Below, one piece after another: positions 10,301-21,107 of a stretch of DNA of 64,000 nt; the first letter of the stretch is position 1; each line of letters opens with the position of its first letter. The notes beneath the pieces were generated by a model that ran no database searches, had not been told where the DNA came from, and saw nothing but the letters and a program-made list of their open reading frames with translations. This stretch comes from Gamsiella multidivaricata (lineage: Eukaryota; Mortierellomycota; Mortierellomycetes; Mortierellales; Mortierellaceae), in the NCBI RefSeq assembly GCF_025024155.1, contig NW_026251730.1, positions 372,001-436,000 on the forward strand. The letters run 5' to 3'. The translations under genes were made by a program, and so were the position numbers.

Positions 10301-12699
10301 GGGGGCAAGGGTCGGGTACGCGATCGCGACGACAGTCGTGAACGTAGTCATGACCGTGGTAAGAGCACTGATAATAGTTACCGTAGGCAAGACTCGCCGT
10401 TCAGGAACGCCTCGTTCAGGCCAGGTGAGTACTGATGGAAATGCCCCCACAGCTTTCACAAGGTGCACATCAGACCTCTAACTAGTACTCAACATGTTTA
10501 TATTTTTAGCAGAACACGCACGCGATCCTCCTCAATCTCAAGACTTTGCGCGGTACCAGCCGACGCACCCATTGGCAGGTGGTCCACCGCCTCCTCCAAC
10601 TCCTCCACTTCTGCCGTACTTCGCCGCTCAGCAGCCATTGGTGACGCAGTTTAATAACGCTGCTACGTCTGTCCAGGAGCGCATGGAGCAGGCACAGAAA
10701 GCTCAGCAGGTAAAATCTTCGCTCTGTGATCCTAACTTACCATGGCGTTCTATATACTTGCGCACAACTGTTGCTGGCGTCTAAGATGCGTTTTTTACCA
10801 CATTCCAGCTTATGAACAATGTCCTCATGGGTGCAGGAAAATCAGTGCCGCCAACATCCACTCCTTTACCAGTATATGGAACTATGAATTACGCACAGCC
10901 AATGAACAACTTAAGTATGTTACCATCGGCTGTGCAGACGCTTTTCAACCCGTCATCGGCCGCTATGATGCAAGGCGCTGCAGTCAATCCGCGTTTGACG
11001 GCCTCGAAGGTGGATACAGGAGGCAATCTTGCAAGCTCTACCATGTCGAATGCTTCAAATGCTACTTCTCTTTTCACCTCACTACAACCGGCTCTCGGAC
11101 AGGTATCATCAGCTGGAGGCACAGCTGTCTTGTTGGGGCGCTCTGGATCTGTTATGCCAACAAGAACAAGTGAAACAATGTCTGGAGCGACAAGCACTCC
11201 TAGCGCTGCGCCATCTACCGAGAATCAGAAGACTAGCACAGAGGCGCAAGTTCAGCAACTACTCGAACTTTTGGTAACGATGTTGAATGACTGTCAATGC
11301 ACTCTTGCAAACAGAGCGAATGGATTCTGAATAACTTTTTTTATTCTTATTTTTATTTTATTGTTTTAAAAAAATAAAAAAATAATAGACAAAGGTACAA
11401 GAGCAGAGTCGAGCAGCCAACGCCAATAGTAGCCATGGCACTGGAGCGAATTCTCAGTCCACTTCTTCAAATGCTCAGTCACTGCCCGGCGTCATGGCTC
11501 TGATGCCTCACCTTACTCAGCTATCTCAGCTTGTACAGCAAGGACTTCAGCCGCAGTTTCAGCAGCAGCTACAGCAGCCACAGCCTCAAGGCTTACACAG
11601 TCAGATGGGCTTTGCTGCTTCAACGCCAATAGGGATGAACATGGGATTGGGCATGGGAATGAATATGCCTATGGCGTCTATGCAACCGGGGATGATGATG
11701 CCCCCGCCGCCACCTCCACCTATGCCACCTATGCCGCCTGTGCCACCTGCTTCTCTCTCCATTGGAGGCGGCCAAGCATACGCAGCGCCATCATCCTTGA
11801 GGGCACCCTTACCGCCCCAACAAGAAACTTTGCTGGCGCAGATGAATTTGACAGATCAGCAAAGATCCTATATCGAAAGCAAGAGCATGGACTACAGTTA
11901 TGACAGGACAAAATACAACGCTGGCGATGACCCTGAGAGAGAAAGATTTGGTTCTGCTACTCCATCAGACAAGCAAGGTTTCAATGATAACCGGGCCATT
12001 CAGTACAGTAACTCGGGCCACAGTGAGAGCGCAAATGGAGGCAGAGCTGATCGAAACAAAGATTGGGATCGAAGTGATGATTATTACAAGCGTCGGCGAG
12101 ACGATGATGCAGGCGATGATCGCTCCAAGAAGCATTTCAACTACGGCGAAGCAATTGTCAAGTTCCGCAGAGAAGAATCTAACGCATCAGACCGCAATCA
12201 CTATCGCGAGAACGAGAACCATCACGGTCGCAACGGTTCCAAAGACTACGGCTCCAGTCGAGGCAGCCAATATGGCGACGTGGACGACGAGGACCGTGAC
12301 TATGATGAAGGCTCACACCATCGACAAGATGGACCATACCGGGGCCGTGGTCGTGGTCGTGGTCGTGGAGGCGCCCGTGGTCGTGGAGGATTCAATGACA
12401 ATGGCCGTGGTGGCTTCCATGATCGTGGCCGGGGCGGCTTCAGGGGTCGTGGTGCAGGACACAAAAATGGAGTAAACTTTCGGTACGAGGATCGAGATCG
12501 CGCAGATGGAGAGGATTATACCGAACACAGAAGGCGTGATTCCAGTATGGGTGGGGATGGGGAATCGAGAAGCTCTGTAGACAGACAGGACGATGGCGGG
12601 TATAGCAGCAGAAACAAGGAATGGGTGCCTCGCGGACGCGGTCGTAGCCGTGGCCGTGGTCGAGGCCGTGGAGGCTCATTTGGTGACGACTCTTACTGA
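7346..12699 (+). CDS. Mei2-like two-RRM protein with RGG C-terminus (11 exons)
   Basis: Exons 7346-8183, 8504-8607, 8713-8817, 8911-8976, 9078-9146, 9229-9350, 9433-9552, 9646-10424, 10510-10709, 10809-11273 and 11389-12699 join without a break to 1392 residues. Residues 1-300 are polar and disordered. RRM1 starts at RTLFVRNLG (about 306) and contains RGLVFIKYYDIRAAEFA. RRM2 starts at SLRIKIKDIDVSVSDEDL (about 395) with ARCIEFFDTRDCAKAY as RNP1. This RRM pair with the intervening LDVHYSLQRD segment is the arrangement of Mei2-like RNA-binding proteins. The third, C-terminal Mei2 RRM is absent. It is replaced by an Arg-Asp/Arg-Ser-rich stretch (about 495-735), Pro/Gln/Met-rich sequence, and a GRGRGRGG block (about 1275-1390). 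An RNA-binding role, perhaps in granules or mRNA processing, is inferred. The ATG at 7346 opens the longest frame; a shorter start is possible. Confidence 0.85.
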
Positions 12700-12949
12700 G
12701 TCCGAAGCGGGCTACGGATGCCTCTCAGCTGAAGCGCAACCGGTCCTTGTAACGGAGTACATTTTGAAAAATGGATAATCGACCGCAGCGACATGCGAGA
12801 GAGAGAGAGTCTGAGCATCCTGTAAAGGGTGTAATCGGGAAATGAGCTTATTTTTTATGGATTCGAAGACAAAATTTTGCTTTTTAGAATTATTATTATC
12901 TTTGCTTGCCTTCAACAACTTTTATTGATCCGCGCTTCGAATGCCACTA
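12700..12949. other. 3' flank of RRM gene, no gene seen
   Basis: AT-rich sequence following the RRM stop codon, probably 3' UTR and terminator. No coding signal was found. Confidence 0.4.
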
Positions 12950-14145
12950 TTTAAATCAAGTCATGCTTTTGCGAATGAAATGAGCTGTTCGTCAATGCTT
13001 CATACAGTTCGTACGGTGTTAAAATCCAATGCTTCGCTTTTGCAAGCGCTTCAGGATGCGACCAGCCATTGTTAGAAACAATTATCAAATCTAGAGCTTA
13101 CACTTCACGGCAGACAAGTACTGCGTCCAATGCATTGTCCCACCGAGCCATCTCTTTCGCATGAAATCTTAGTCTCAGGAATGTCTTCAATAGCGCCAGC
13201 ACCTCTCTCGAAAGCGCTTTCACGGAGTACATGCCGAAGCCGCAAATTCGAAGGGCGTTTTGCTTGGGACGTTGTCCAGGATGCTGTGCTGCTGAGTAGA
13301 GATCGGAATGTCATAGCTCAGAGGACGCAGATAACAGGCACTCGAGCCCGCTGGCATCGATGTCAATCTCGTGAAGTTGAATACTGAGAAGCGGACAATG
13401 AGACCTCAATTACGAAAATCCAGGTCTTAATGTTGAGTCTGCAACAGCGAAAGACGCTGAAGCGCAGGAGTGTGTAGTGCGATCTTGACAGGAGCTTTGT
13501 ATCCGCCCTGATGTTAATCTGAGTACAGTTTCTTATTGTGAGGCGCCGGTTCCCAAAATGCTGTGGCCCTGCACACCGCTCAAGCACGATTTTCGCTACC
13601 ACCTCCGCCAAATCAACCACTGCGAGTTGTTCAGTGTCAGAATCCAATCCTAGGTCCCCGTGCGATGGTAATGGGATTCGATGATTTAACGCCAGACAAT
13701 TGCTCCGGCAAGTAATCAAGTGCACCCGCGGGCACGTTGAAGTAGCAAAATGTGGGCTTCTTCGTCATACTGTCATCCCTGACGCGATTCTGACAATCAC
13801 CATAGTGTCCTGCAAATGCTTCGCAATCGTAGAAAAATCAGTAGGAGTACCTCGATTCTGCAGAGGACCAAAGAGTTTGAGGTTTTCAGTCGAGGAGGAT
13901 TTCAAAAGGATCAGCCGAATATAGTCAGAGCCTACTTTATCCAGTACGCTATTTTCAGACAATGCACCTCGCGGATAAAAAGCCAATCAACGCGGAAGTG
14001 CCTCGGTAAGGTTATATGCTAAGAAGTCATACATTGGGACGAACCAGCCAAGATAGACACGGCAGGCACGGCGAGGTGCGAGCGAGTCAGGCATTCCGCG
14101 ATAAGGTCGCAGATCTCCTGAATGCCAAGGATATTGTTGGTCATA
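12950..14145 (-). pseudogene. Relic of an F-box/LRR gene
   Basis: Reverse-strand fragments in shifting frames read like one protein. An F-box-like start MTNNILGIQEICDLIAECL lies at about 14145. Further pieces are LLKSSSTENLKLFGPLQNRG (about 13910-13850), LHEIDIDASGLECLLSAS (about 13375-13325), ALSREVLALLKTFLRLRFH (about 13220-13165) and NNGWSHPEALAKAKHWILTP (about 13070-13010). Several stops and frameshifts separate them. Size and order fit the F-box/LRR family seen intact at 23672-25747. The family call is tentative, because no single stretch is diagnostic. Confidence 0.4.
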
Positions 14146-15362
14146 GTGGGTTGAACACTGAGCGTTAGCGTCTTAGCGTCCTGACGCGCGCAAGCGACCG
14201 GTTCCTGAGACCACTCATTTTTTTTCCAAACCCGGCCAATGACATACCTTCCACCTTAAACCGCTGGGCGAAGCACGGGGAGCCAACATTTGCATCCACA
14301 CCTCATCCCCTCGGCATCCTATGCCTTACAAAACGATCGCCCCTTCAACTTTCCTAGACTACCTGGCCCTCTTCCTGCTTCTTAATCGACAATGGGGCAT
14401 GAGCCCCATCCAAATATATGCCCTTCTTTGTCTATCATTATAGTTTAGCTGCAGTCTCGAGGAGCAATTCTATTAAATGCTATCCAACCAGGGAAGCGAA
14501 AGCTTTGGCAGTCTTCCACTATGGACCCTCGTTTCTGTTTTTACGCGCCTGGACTTTTAAATAACCTGACCTGGTTTAACGACAACCGCTGTGGAGTATC
14601 CTGGTTTCTCCTTTTTTTACTCTGCTTAATAAAATGGATGCCTCCGACGGAGATGCGGACCATGGTATGTCGTTTGATGCAAATGAAGCAGAGATCACAC
14701 AGCCTGCACACAGCCCGCATGCAGTTCGAGGCGAGACTGTGGTAATGTGCATTGGAGCCCGGTCAGGTTCAGCAGACAGCCACGGACCAGCGTAAACATT
14801 CCCCCGCATACAACCTCATTCTAGCTCTCACAACACAACCTGTAAACAAACACTCCATCGCACCGCACTACACCGCATCCACCACTTTGCAGCCGGCCGA
14901 TGGATTCCCCGGAAGATTTGATCTTTGCGATCGCCGAGCAATTACCAATTCTTTCATCACACAATCACTCATCAACTCACACTTCTCTCTTCATTTTTCC
15001 CCCCTCTCTCAGCCCACTTTTTCACTGTTCACGCGACACCCATTGCGAAGCCGTCCTAGAAAAAAGATATACCGAGGATTCCTATACTTTTGGCACACCT
15101 TGAACTTCTTGCTCGTATCTTTATTTCATTTCTCAGCCCACCCCACCCGCTACCTCCAAGAGTATAGTTGCCCACTTTATAAAGCATAACTACCCTTCCT
15201 TCACAAAGCACAGTTACTTTCTTGGTAAAGGCCACGTCTTTTCTCACTTGCGCCCCTCGTCTTCAACTCTGTGGCCAGACTATACCCGTTGTCGCTCAGA
15301 CGAAGAAACATACCCGTTCTTGGATCATCACACAGCTGCCAGGCGAGGATAACTGGGCCCGC
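14146..15362. promoter_or_regulatory. Long upstream/leader region of the membrane-protein gene
   Basis: This stretch of 1.2 kb lacks a convincing gene. From about 14810 it becomes rich in C, T and CA, with long pyrimidine tracts (14980-15030), typical of fungal promoters and 5' leaders. The ATG at 15363 is the first that opens a spliceable reading frame. Confidence 0.4.
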
Positions 15363-17476
15363 ATGTCCAAGCATGTTTACCCCCCATGGCATAGCCCTGT
15401 CCAAAAGTTTCTTTTTGTCGTGGCGGCTATCCTTTGCATTAGTCTGCCGGTGAGCTACGGCGAAGGCAAGGGTTCCATATCGTCCACGACTCTCATCCTA
15501 GTGCTCGTGCTATACTTTGTAGCATGGGCTGTTTTCTCGGTAAGCAGCTGAATGAATGTTCCTCCACACTAGGATATTGTGCAGCATGTGGCCCTGTGAT
15601 TTGACGTCGAAGCAGAGACTTCGCAGTGCCCCCCCTTTTTTCACTTCCATGTGTGATTGCGCAGAGTCACCCACCCCCTTCTTCTGTTTGCACCGCGTGC
15701 TACGCTTCGATTTTCAGTCTATCTGCTTACTCTTATGTCGCTTTGCGTGGTTCTACACGACATACGCTCGACCGAAGTGGCTCTATCGTTCGTGAAATAT
15801 TACGCATAAGAGGCATTCTGGACGCAGGGTACATATCCTGCAATTGGATTGAATGCAGAAACCTGTATCTTTTGAGCACACTAAATAAAGAAAAGACAGT
15901 GCCAAGACTTGTGAGATGCTGCTTGGAAAAGCTACCTTACCTTTCATAATTTAACTCTTCTATGCGAATACCGCCTTGATAGATGATCGTCAGATTCGGG
16001 ATCAAGTCGTACGAGGTGGAGTCTCGACTCCCGATCTATACACCCACGCCAGATCCCCCGGTGCTTCTCCACCGGCCTGCCAATAGGAATGCCGTCCCTT
16101 CCGCGCCTGCCATCAAGATCTCTTCCCCTCTTTCTAGATTATCATCTGAAGCCGCTGGCTCGGCCGACGACACTGCACATAATGGCGCTGGCGTCAGTGG
16201 GGGCAAAAGTCCGAAAAGTGTCGGGATTGCTCGGTTTACAGAGGATCATGGTATCGAAGACACGGACAAAGACAATGGACCACAGGATATCCACTCCTTC
16301 AAAACCCCAAGATTCGTGGATAACCGTCATCAACAGCAATACCCATCTTCATCCGTCGCATCGCCTACTATGCCGGCGACATTTGGTCCGCCTTCGCCAG
16401 CGACGTTATCGATTCCAAGGGGACCAGAACTGAAGAGAGGGGCGAGCGGACAACATGTGGTTACATTCCAGACCCGACCCCGTGGCCTGACCGGCGACTC
16501 CACGAATTCTGAGGCGTATCCGACATTTGCAGCGTATCGCCAAGCTCAGCATGCCAACTTTGATGCGTTCGCCCAGCGTATCCGGAGGGCTCTTGAAACA
16601 GCTAACGTGCAGCAACAAAGAGAGCAACAGGCACGGATAGAGCGAGAAGAAGGACAGCAGAAGGAGCAAGAGCTTACCAAGATAGAGGGGCAAGAGGGAC
16701 ACCAGGATGGCTCGAACCGCGGCGAAGCGCATGAGCCAGTAATGTCGTTAGATTCAACCGCTGTCTCAGGGGCTATAACGTCAGCTATATCTCCCAACAC
16801 GTTATCGGTAGTTAGAGGAGGGCGGCCACGCTCTGGATCGGCTGCCAGCATGATCAGCAACCTGTCGGAGAAGATTCGTTTGGGCAGCAACTTCTTTGGG
16901 CGTACTGGTCGGTCGAGAGCAGGGAGCGATGCCAGTGTACTGGCCTCGCCCACGTCAGCCATTGCCTCATCAGGTGTGCGCATGTCGCAATCTTCGGGCG
17001 GCTCGTCTTCAGCATCGCCGACCGTTGCCCCAGCACTGGAAGGATCACCTTTGTCCTCTATCACGACAATGGTAGCAATCGCCTCAGCTGCTGCAGTAGC
17101 CTCGGCTATGTCAATACCTCGATCTTCAGCCTACAGTCTAGATATGGAACCAGATGTTGACGGTGCTGGAACAACCGAGGACGCAGGAAGACGGAAGGAA
17201 GCATCACAAAGGCAGCGTAGGCACTCAGGGCTCGCACATCCTTTGGCAGAGACCATGCATGTAGACGAAAAAAGCGACGACAGCGAGCAACCAATGAATG
17301 GCGTGAACGACCGTGAAGAGAGCGCGGTAGCGCTGGACGCCCCAAGCGGGAGGGGTTTATTAAACCAGCAGAATCATCGCCATGGCCAAAAGTCATTATC
17401 GAACGATACACATGTACAAATCCTGGGGAGTAATAACGTGGATATCCAACACGAGCGGCGGAAAGACACGCAATAA
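15363..17476 (+). CDS. Predicted membrane protein with long disordered tail (3 exons)
   Basis: Exons 15363-15539, 15718-15791 and 15994-17476 join in frame to 577 residues. The N-terminus has a hydrophobic helix (FLFVVAAILCISL, about residues 17-29), a second one (TLILVLVLYFVAWAVF, about 43-58) and a third candidate spanning the first junction (SICLLLCRFAWFYTTY). After WLYRSFGIKSYEVESRLP the remaining roughly 490 residues are polar and low-complexity, with a Gln/Glu-rich coiled segment (about QQQREQQARIEREEGQQ) and many Ser/Gly/Ala repeats. A small membrane anchor with a long cytoplasmic tail is the simplest picture. I do not recognise the family. The splice choice is supported because it restores one open frame from hydrophobic start to stop. 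It converges with the F-box gene 72 bp downstream. Confidence 0.65.
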
Positions 17477-17548
17477 TATTAAAAAATAAATATGTCAGTT
17501 TCAATATTGATAGAGATATGCATCCCCAGTGTCGTCTATGCCACTCTA

Positions 17549-19189
17549 CTACAGCTCTTGTTGGCTTGGCCTTGAAATCGTCGACACCGGCAGCGCAATG
17601 TCCGGTCGAGTGCTCTGTAGCCAAAGAGCAGCATCCGAAGGAATCTCGTCTGTAGCATAGACCAATCCGCGGACCTCTCTCAGCGCTGGCCAGTTCTTGA
17701 CCATCCATTGCACCTCGTCCACTCCCACCGCGTGGTCCAGCTTCTCGATGTCCAGTACCTCCAATGCCTTCAGCGTCGCCCACCTATCCAGTCCAGAGCT
17801 CGAAGCCAGGTCCAATGATTGGGATTTATGGTACAAGGGAGCGACACTCTCAAGACACAGCTCCCGCAGACATGGAAATATTGCGATATAGTCATAGAAC
17901 CAGTGCAGAGCCTCAGGAAAGTGCTTGTGGACCATGGGATTCTCGGGATCGTCGTGCATCCACGTTATCTGTGCAGCATAAATCCACGACTGATAACCGG
18001 ATCTATGCCCGTACCAACTGTCATCGTACGTCGGGTCCACGCTGGCATTGCTAACACCGATGCGAAGTGTCTGAAGTGTGTTCGAACATGCGCACTGAGG
18101 CGGTTCTGTCGTGATTCCAAAAGCCGTGTTGTCAGCTACGGCAGCTACTGCTGTCTCTGTTGCTGTTGCCGTTGATACTGTTGCTGTCGCTGCTGTCGCT
18201 GCCACTGCCGCCGCCGTCGTCGTTGGAGCCTTGTTTCGTAAGGGTAGCAGACCAGCATAGGGTCCCAGGTGATCCGACTCCGCGTCTCGACAGCGGAAAT
18301 CGACGTGCTTCAGGTTTGGAAGCGATCGTAGAAGGAGATGCATTTCCTCAGTGCGAAAGAATCCGCAGCATTGAATATCCAATTCCGTGAGCGATATGGC
18401 CAGAGACGTCTCGAGGATGGCCTGAAGAGACTGCTGTGCGAACCCACACGAGTTCGAGATGACCAAGCGCTAAATGCCTCTGGCAGCCTGACCTTTTGCT
18501 TGGCTACAGCATGCGGCAGCCTCCTTGATGATAATGGCAATGGCCTTGTCTTGGGACTCTTGTTTATTGAGATATTTCCGCCGCCCTATTGCCGCCTGTC
18601 CACACGTTCCGTAATGTGGGCGAGGAGGCGAAGCGGGGTTCAGGCCATGGATCTCCAAAGACTTGAGGTTGGGACAGGACTGCACGACTTGAAGAAGGAT
18701 GCTTGCCTGGACTAGGCCTGCGAAAGTTGCTTTGCGTTCGCTCGGTGATATTTCTTCGTCGCCAACCTCATTGACACCCTCATCGCCATCGTTGTCGTAG
18801 TAGTAGAATTCGTCGACTTGATTCCACCGCATTCCTTCTTTGTACGTCAGCTTCTCGTTAAAGAACAAGGAGCGAGAGTTGATCAACTAGCCGTGCGCGC
18901 GCAGGCTGGCAAAGGATGGCGAAGCAAAGTTCACTTCTGTGGCGGGCTCTGCAGGGAACCTCTCGTAGGTTTTGTCGTTGTCCTCTTTCGGTGCTGCTGG
19001 CGTCGGATCTGGAAGGTAGCGCCGGAAATCGTGCACCTCGATGGAACTGTACAGATATGGCAGGAAGGTGCTATAAAAGGATCGGTTGATCAGTAGACAG
19101 GCGGCCAGGCTCGAGTGGGGCAAGTGTTTGGCAAGCGCATAGCATAGCTCGGGATAGGCAAAGATGGACTTGGTCATAGTGCTGATCAA
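17549..19189 (-). pseudogene. F-box/LRR gene with two in-frame stops
   Basis: One frame runs 547 codons from ATG 19189. An F-box opens it (IFAYPELCYALAKHLPHSSL, then LLINRSFYSTFLPYLY) and LRR-like repeats follow (VQSCPNLKSLEIHGL, SLTELDIQCCGFF, LLRSLPNLKHVDFRC, WATLKALEVLDIEKLDH). F-box proteins recruit substrates to SCF ubiquitin ligases. The frame is broken by TAG at 18889-18887 and TAG at 18472-18470, with no frameshift. Both would be CAG (Gln) after a single transition. A low-complexity Ala/Thr run lies at about 18230-18130. No plausible intron removes either stop. It is either a young pseudogene or affected by sequence error. Confidence 0.7.
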
Positions 19190-19962
19190 GTGGGGAAGGC
19201 AGGATGAAAGAAGGAAAAGGTGATAACGACGATTGCAGGGATATCAATAAGCAATGGGAACGAAGTAAGAGCGACTGGTCGGCAGGGCAACACAGTGGTG
19301 CATAGGCATAGAAGGATACCTGGTGGATGAACGTTCAGCGTATAGGCATCCACGACAACGGAAGAGTGGAGGTCAAGGGAGATGCAGTGAGCAAGTAAGA
19401 CGATATAATGGTGGATGGACTATGTAATTAGGCGGCATGCATTCGCTTACCATGGCATGCATACTGACTTGATGCCTAACGACACTTCTCCTAGAAGCTA
19501 TTCGAACGACGTATAATGGCACTTTCTTTCGGCGTCCAACAGCAATACCACACGCGTGTCATTATCTGTAGCCATCAACATCTCGTCCCCATGAACTGCG
19601 CTTTTCTTTTTCTTCGGTATTCTTTATCCAGAAGGCAGGGTTACTCTCTGCTACTCCTACGACTCCACAAGGCCCACGCCCATGGAATGTGCGACCTTAG
19701 CAACTTTTATAAGCTTCAGCTCTTTAATAAAGCCCTCACCTTTCTCAAGTCGACTACAGAGATACGCAAGCGTTATTCAGTTGCTTTCAAACCCTGCGGG
19801 GAGTCATCTTCAGTATATGATTGGTATTTCGTGTTTGTGGTGGGCTATTTCGAGCCAGGAGAGGCGACTCCATAGTGGCATCAGCAGTCAACGTGCTTTC
19901 CTTTGGCCTCGATCGCAATCGCGATCTTTGCAAGCGTAGTAAGGACCAGAGAGTCTACTGTT
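19190..19962. other. Intergenic, upstream of F-box gene; no gene seen
   Basis: This stretch of about 770 bp includes the upstream region of the reverse F-box gene and some plus-strand open stretches without recognisable content. I see no RNA gene or repeat in it. Confidence 0.35.
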
Positions 19963-20697
19963 TCATTTCCATTCCTCCATGACTGCCTCGCACATCCACT
20001 TAATGTTCTTCGGTCGATTCCTGCGCTTTAGGATCGCTGGCTTGAAAATCACCCAAAAGTGTTCGATCGGTTTGAGATCGGGGGAGTTGGCGGGCCAGTC
20101 AATCTTATTAGCCAGATACAGTTTCCTCCAGATTTCGGGCGTCTTAGCTCTATAGACCGGCGCACCATCCTCCATAAAATTGCCTTCTGCTATATCACTC
20201 ATGAAGGCCTTCAATTGCCACTCGTAAACGATGTCCACGTGATCTTGGGCTGTCCGACGCTTTTGAGGGATAACCACCAGCTCACCCTTTTTGATCCAGC
20301 GAATGACTTCCGAACGATGGTGGAAGTCCCACCGTTTTTGAATGATAGCTGAGTTCAGCGTGGGCCCAGCTTTTCTGCTTCAGTTGGTCATACTCGGGGG
20401 GGGGGTCCAGAACTCTTGTCCGCTTCAAAGGAAGACCCATCCTTCCATATCGCTCGCCTCCAGTCCTCGACTGTCCAACCCTTATGCCCCTTTGCAAAAT
20501 CCAGTCACCTCACGATGTGGTGCTTGTTCAAGAGCGACCTCTTGACTAGCATGCGGCTATGGCGGCAAGATCGTGAATGACCTTCCTGACAGTGTTCTTG
20601 TGGACATTCACGCCCAAGATATTCATGATTTCTTGAAGAGATTCCATCCTGTCCCTCTTCAGGCGAATCTTTAATGCCCTCATATCCGCGCCTGAAA

Positions 20698-20728
<31 letters not shown>

Positions 20729-20859
20729 GGCTTGGTGGGCGTCTTTGGGCGTTCGATGGTGCCTCTTTTCCGGAAGTTAAGGATTATGTTGTAGACCGTT
20801 CTCTCCAACACGTCAATTAAGGAGGGGATATCCTTGGGCTTGGTCTTGGCTTTAAACAT
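19963..20859 (-). mobile_element. Tc1/mariner-type transposase relic
   Basis: Reverse-strand pieces match a Tc1/mariner DDE transposase in order. An N-terminal helix-turn-helix half (SLIDVLERTVYNIILNFRKR) comes first, then a second DNA-binding part (MESLQEIMNILGVNVHKNTV), a WTVEDWRRAIWKDGSSFE segment carrying the first Asp, FMEDGAPVYRA with the second Asp, and WPANSPDLKPIEHFW with the catalytic Glu. Stops and frameshifts separate these between about 20560 and 20280. A run of 27 T (20702-20728) codes for an expanded lysine tract. I could not find terminal inverted repeats around it, so the outer borders are unknown. Inactive. Confidence 0.75.
20702..20728. repeat. Poly(T) run, 27 bases
   Basis: This homopolymer lies inside the transposase relic. 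A second run of about 24 T is at 25813-25836. Confidence 0.95.
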
Positions 20860-21107
20860 ACCTTTAGTTTTTAATTAACTTTTAGGAATATTGGGTGAGT
20901 CGTGAATGTGACGGTCCAGAGCAAAAAAGAGTAGGTGTTGGGACGAAACTGAAGCGGGGCAGTGGATCAAAAGTACTTGATCTCTCGCACCGTTTTCAGT
21001 TTGCCGATGCCGCTAGCTCTTGCAGTTTGCTTATGCAGCTTTTTTCTTCTTTGGATTGCTGAACGTTTATTGCTTGAAAATAAATACACCGGGTATACAA
21101 TTCTTGA

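Noticed and set aside
9849..10481. Long plus-strand ORF overlapping the RD-rich exon of the RRM gene
   Set aside because: Thr/Ile-rich shadow of the Arg-Asp repeats in another frame.
11900..12475. Plus-strand ORF overlapping the RGG exon
   Set aside because: Shadow of repetitive RGG coding sequence; the true frame contains RRM-gene exon 11.
16546..17064. Reverse ORF of 172 codons inside the membrane-protein gene
   Set aside because: Antisense shadow of a Ser/Ala/Gln-rich exon; no domain.
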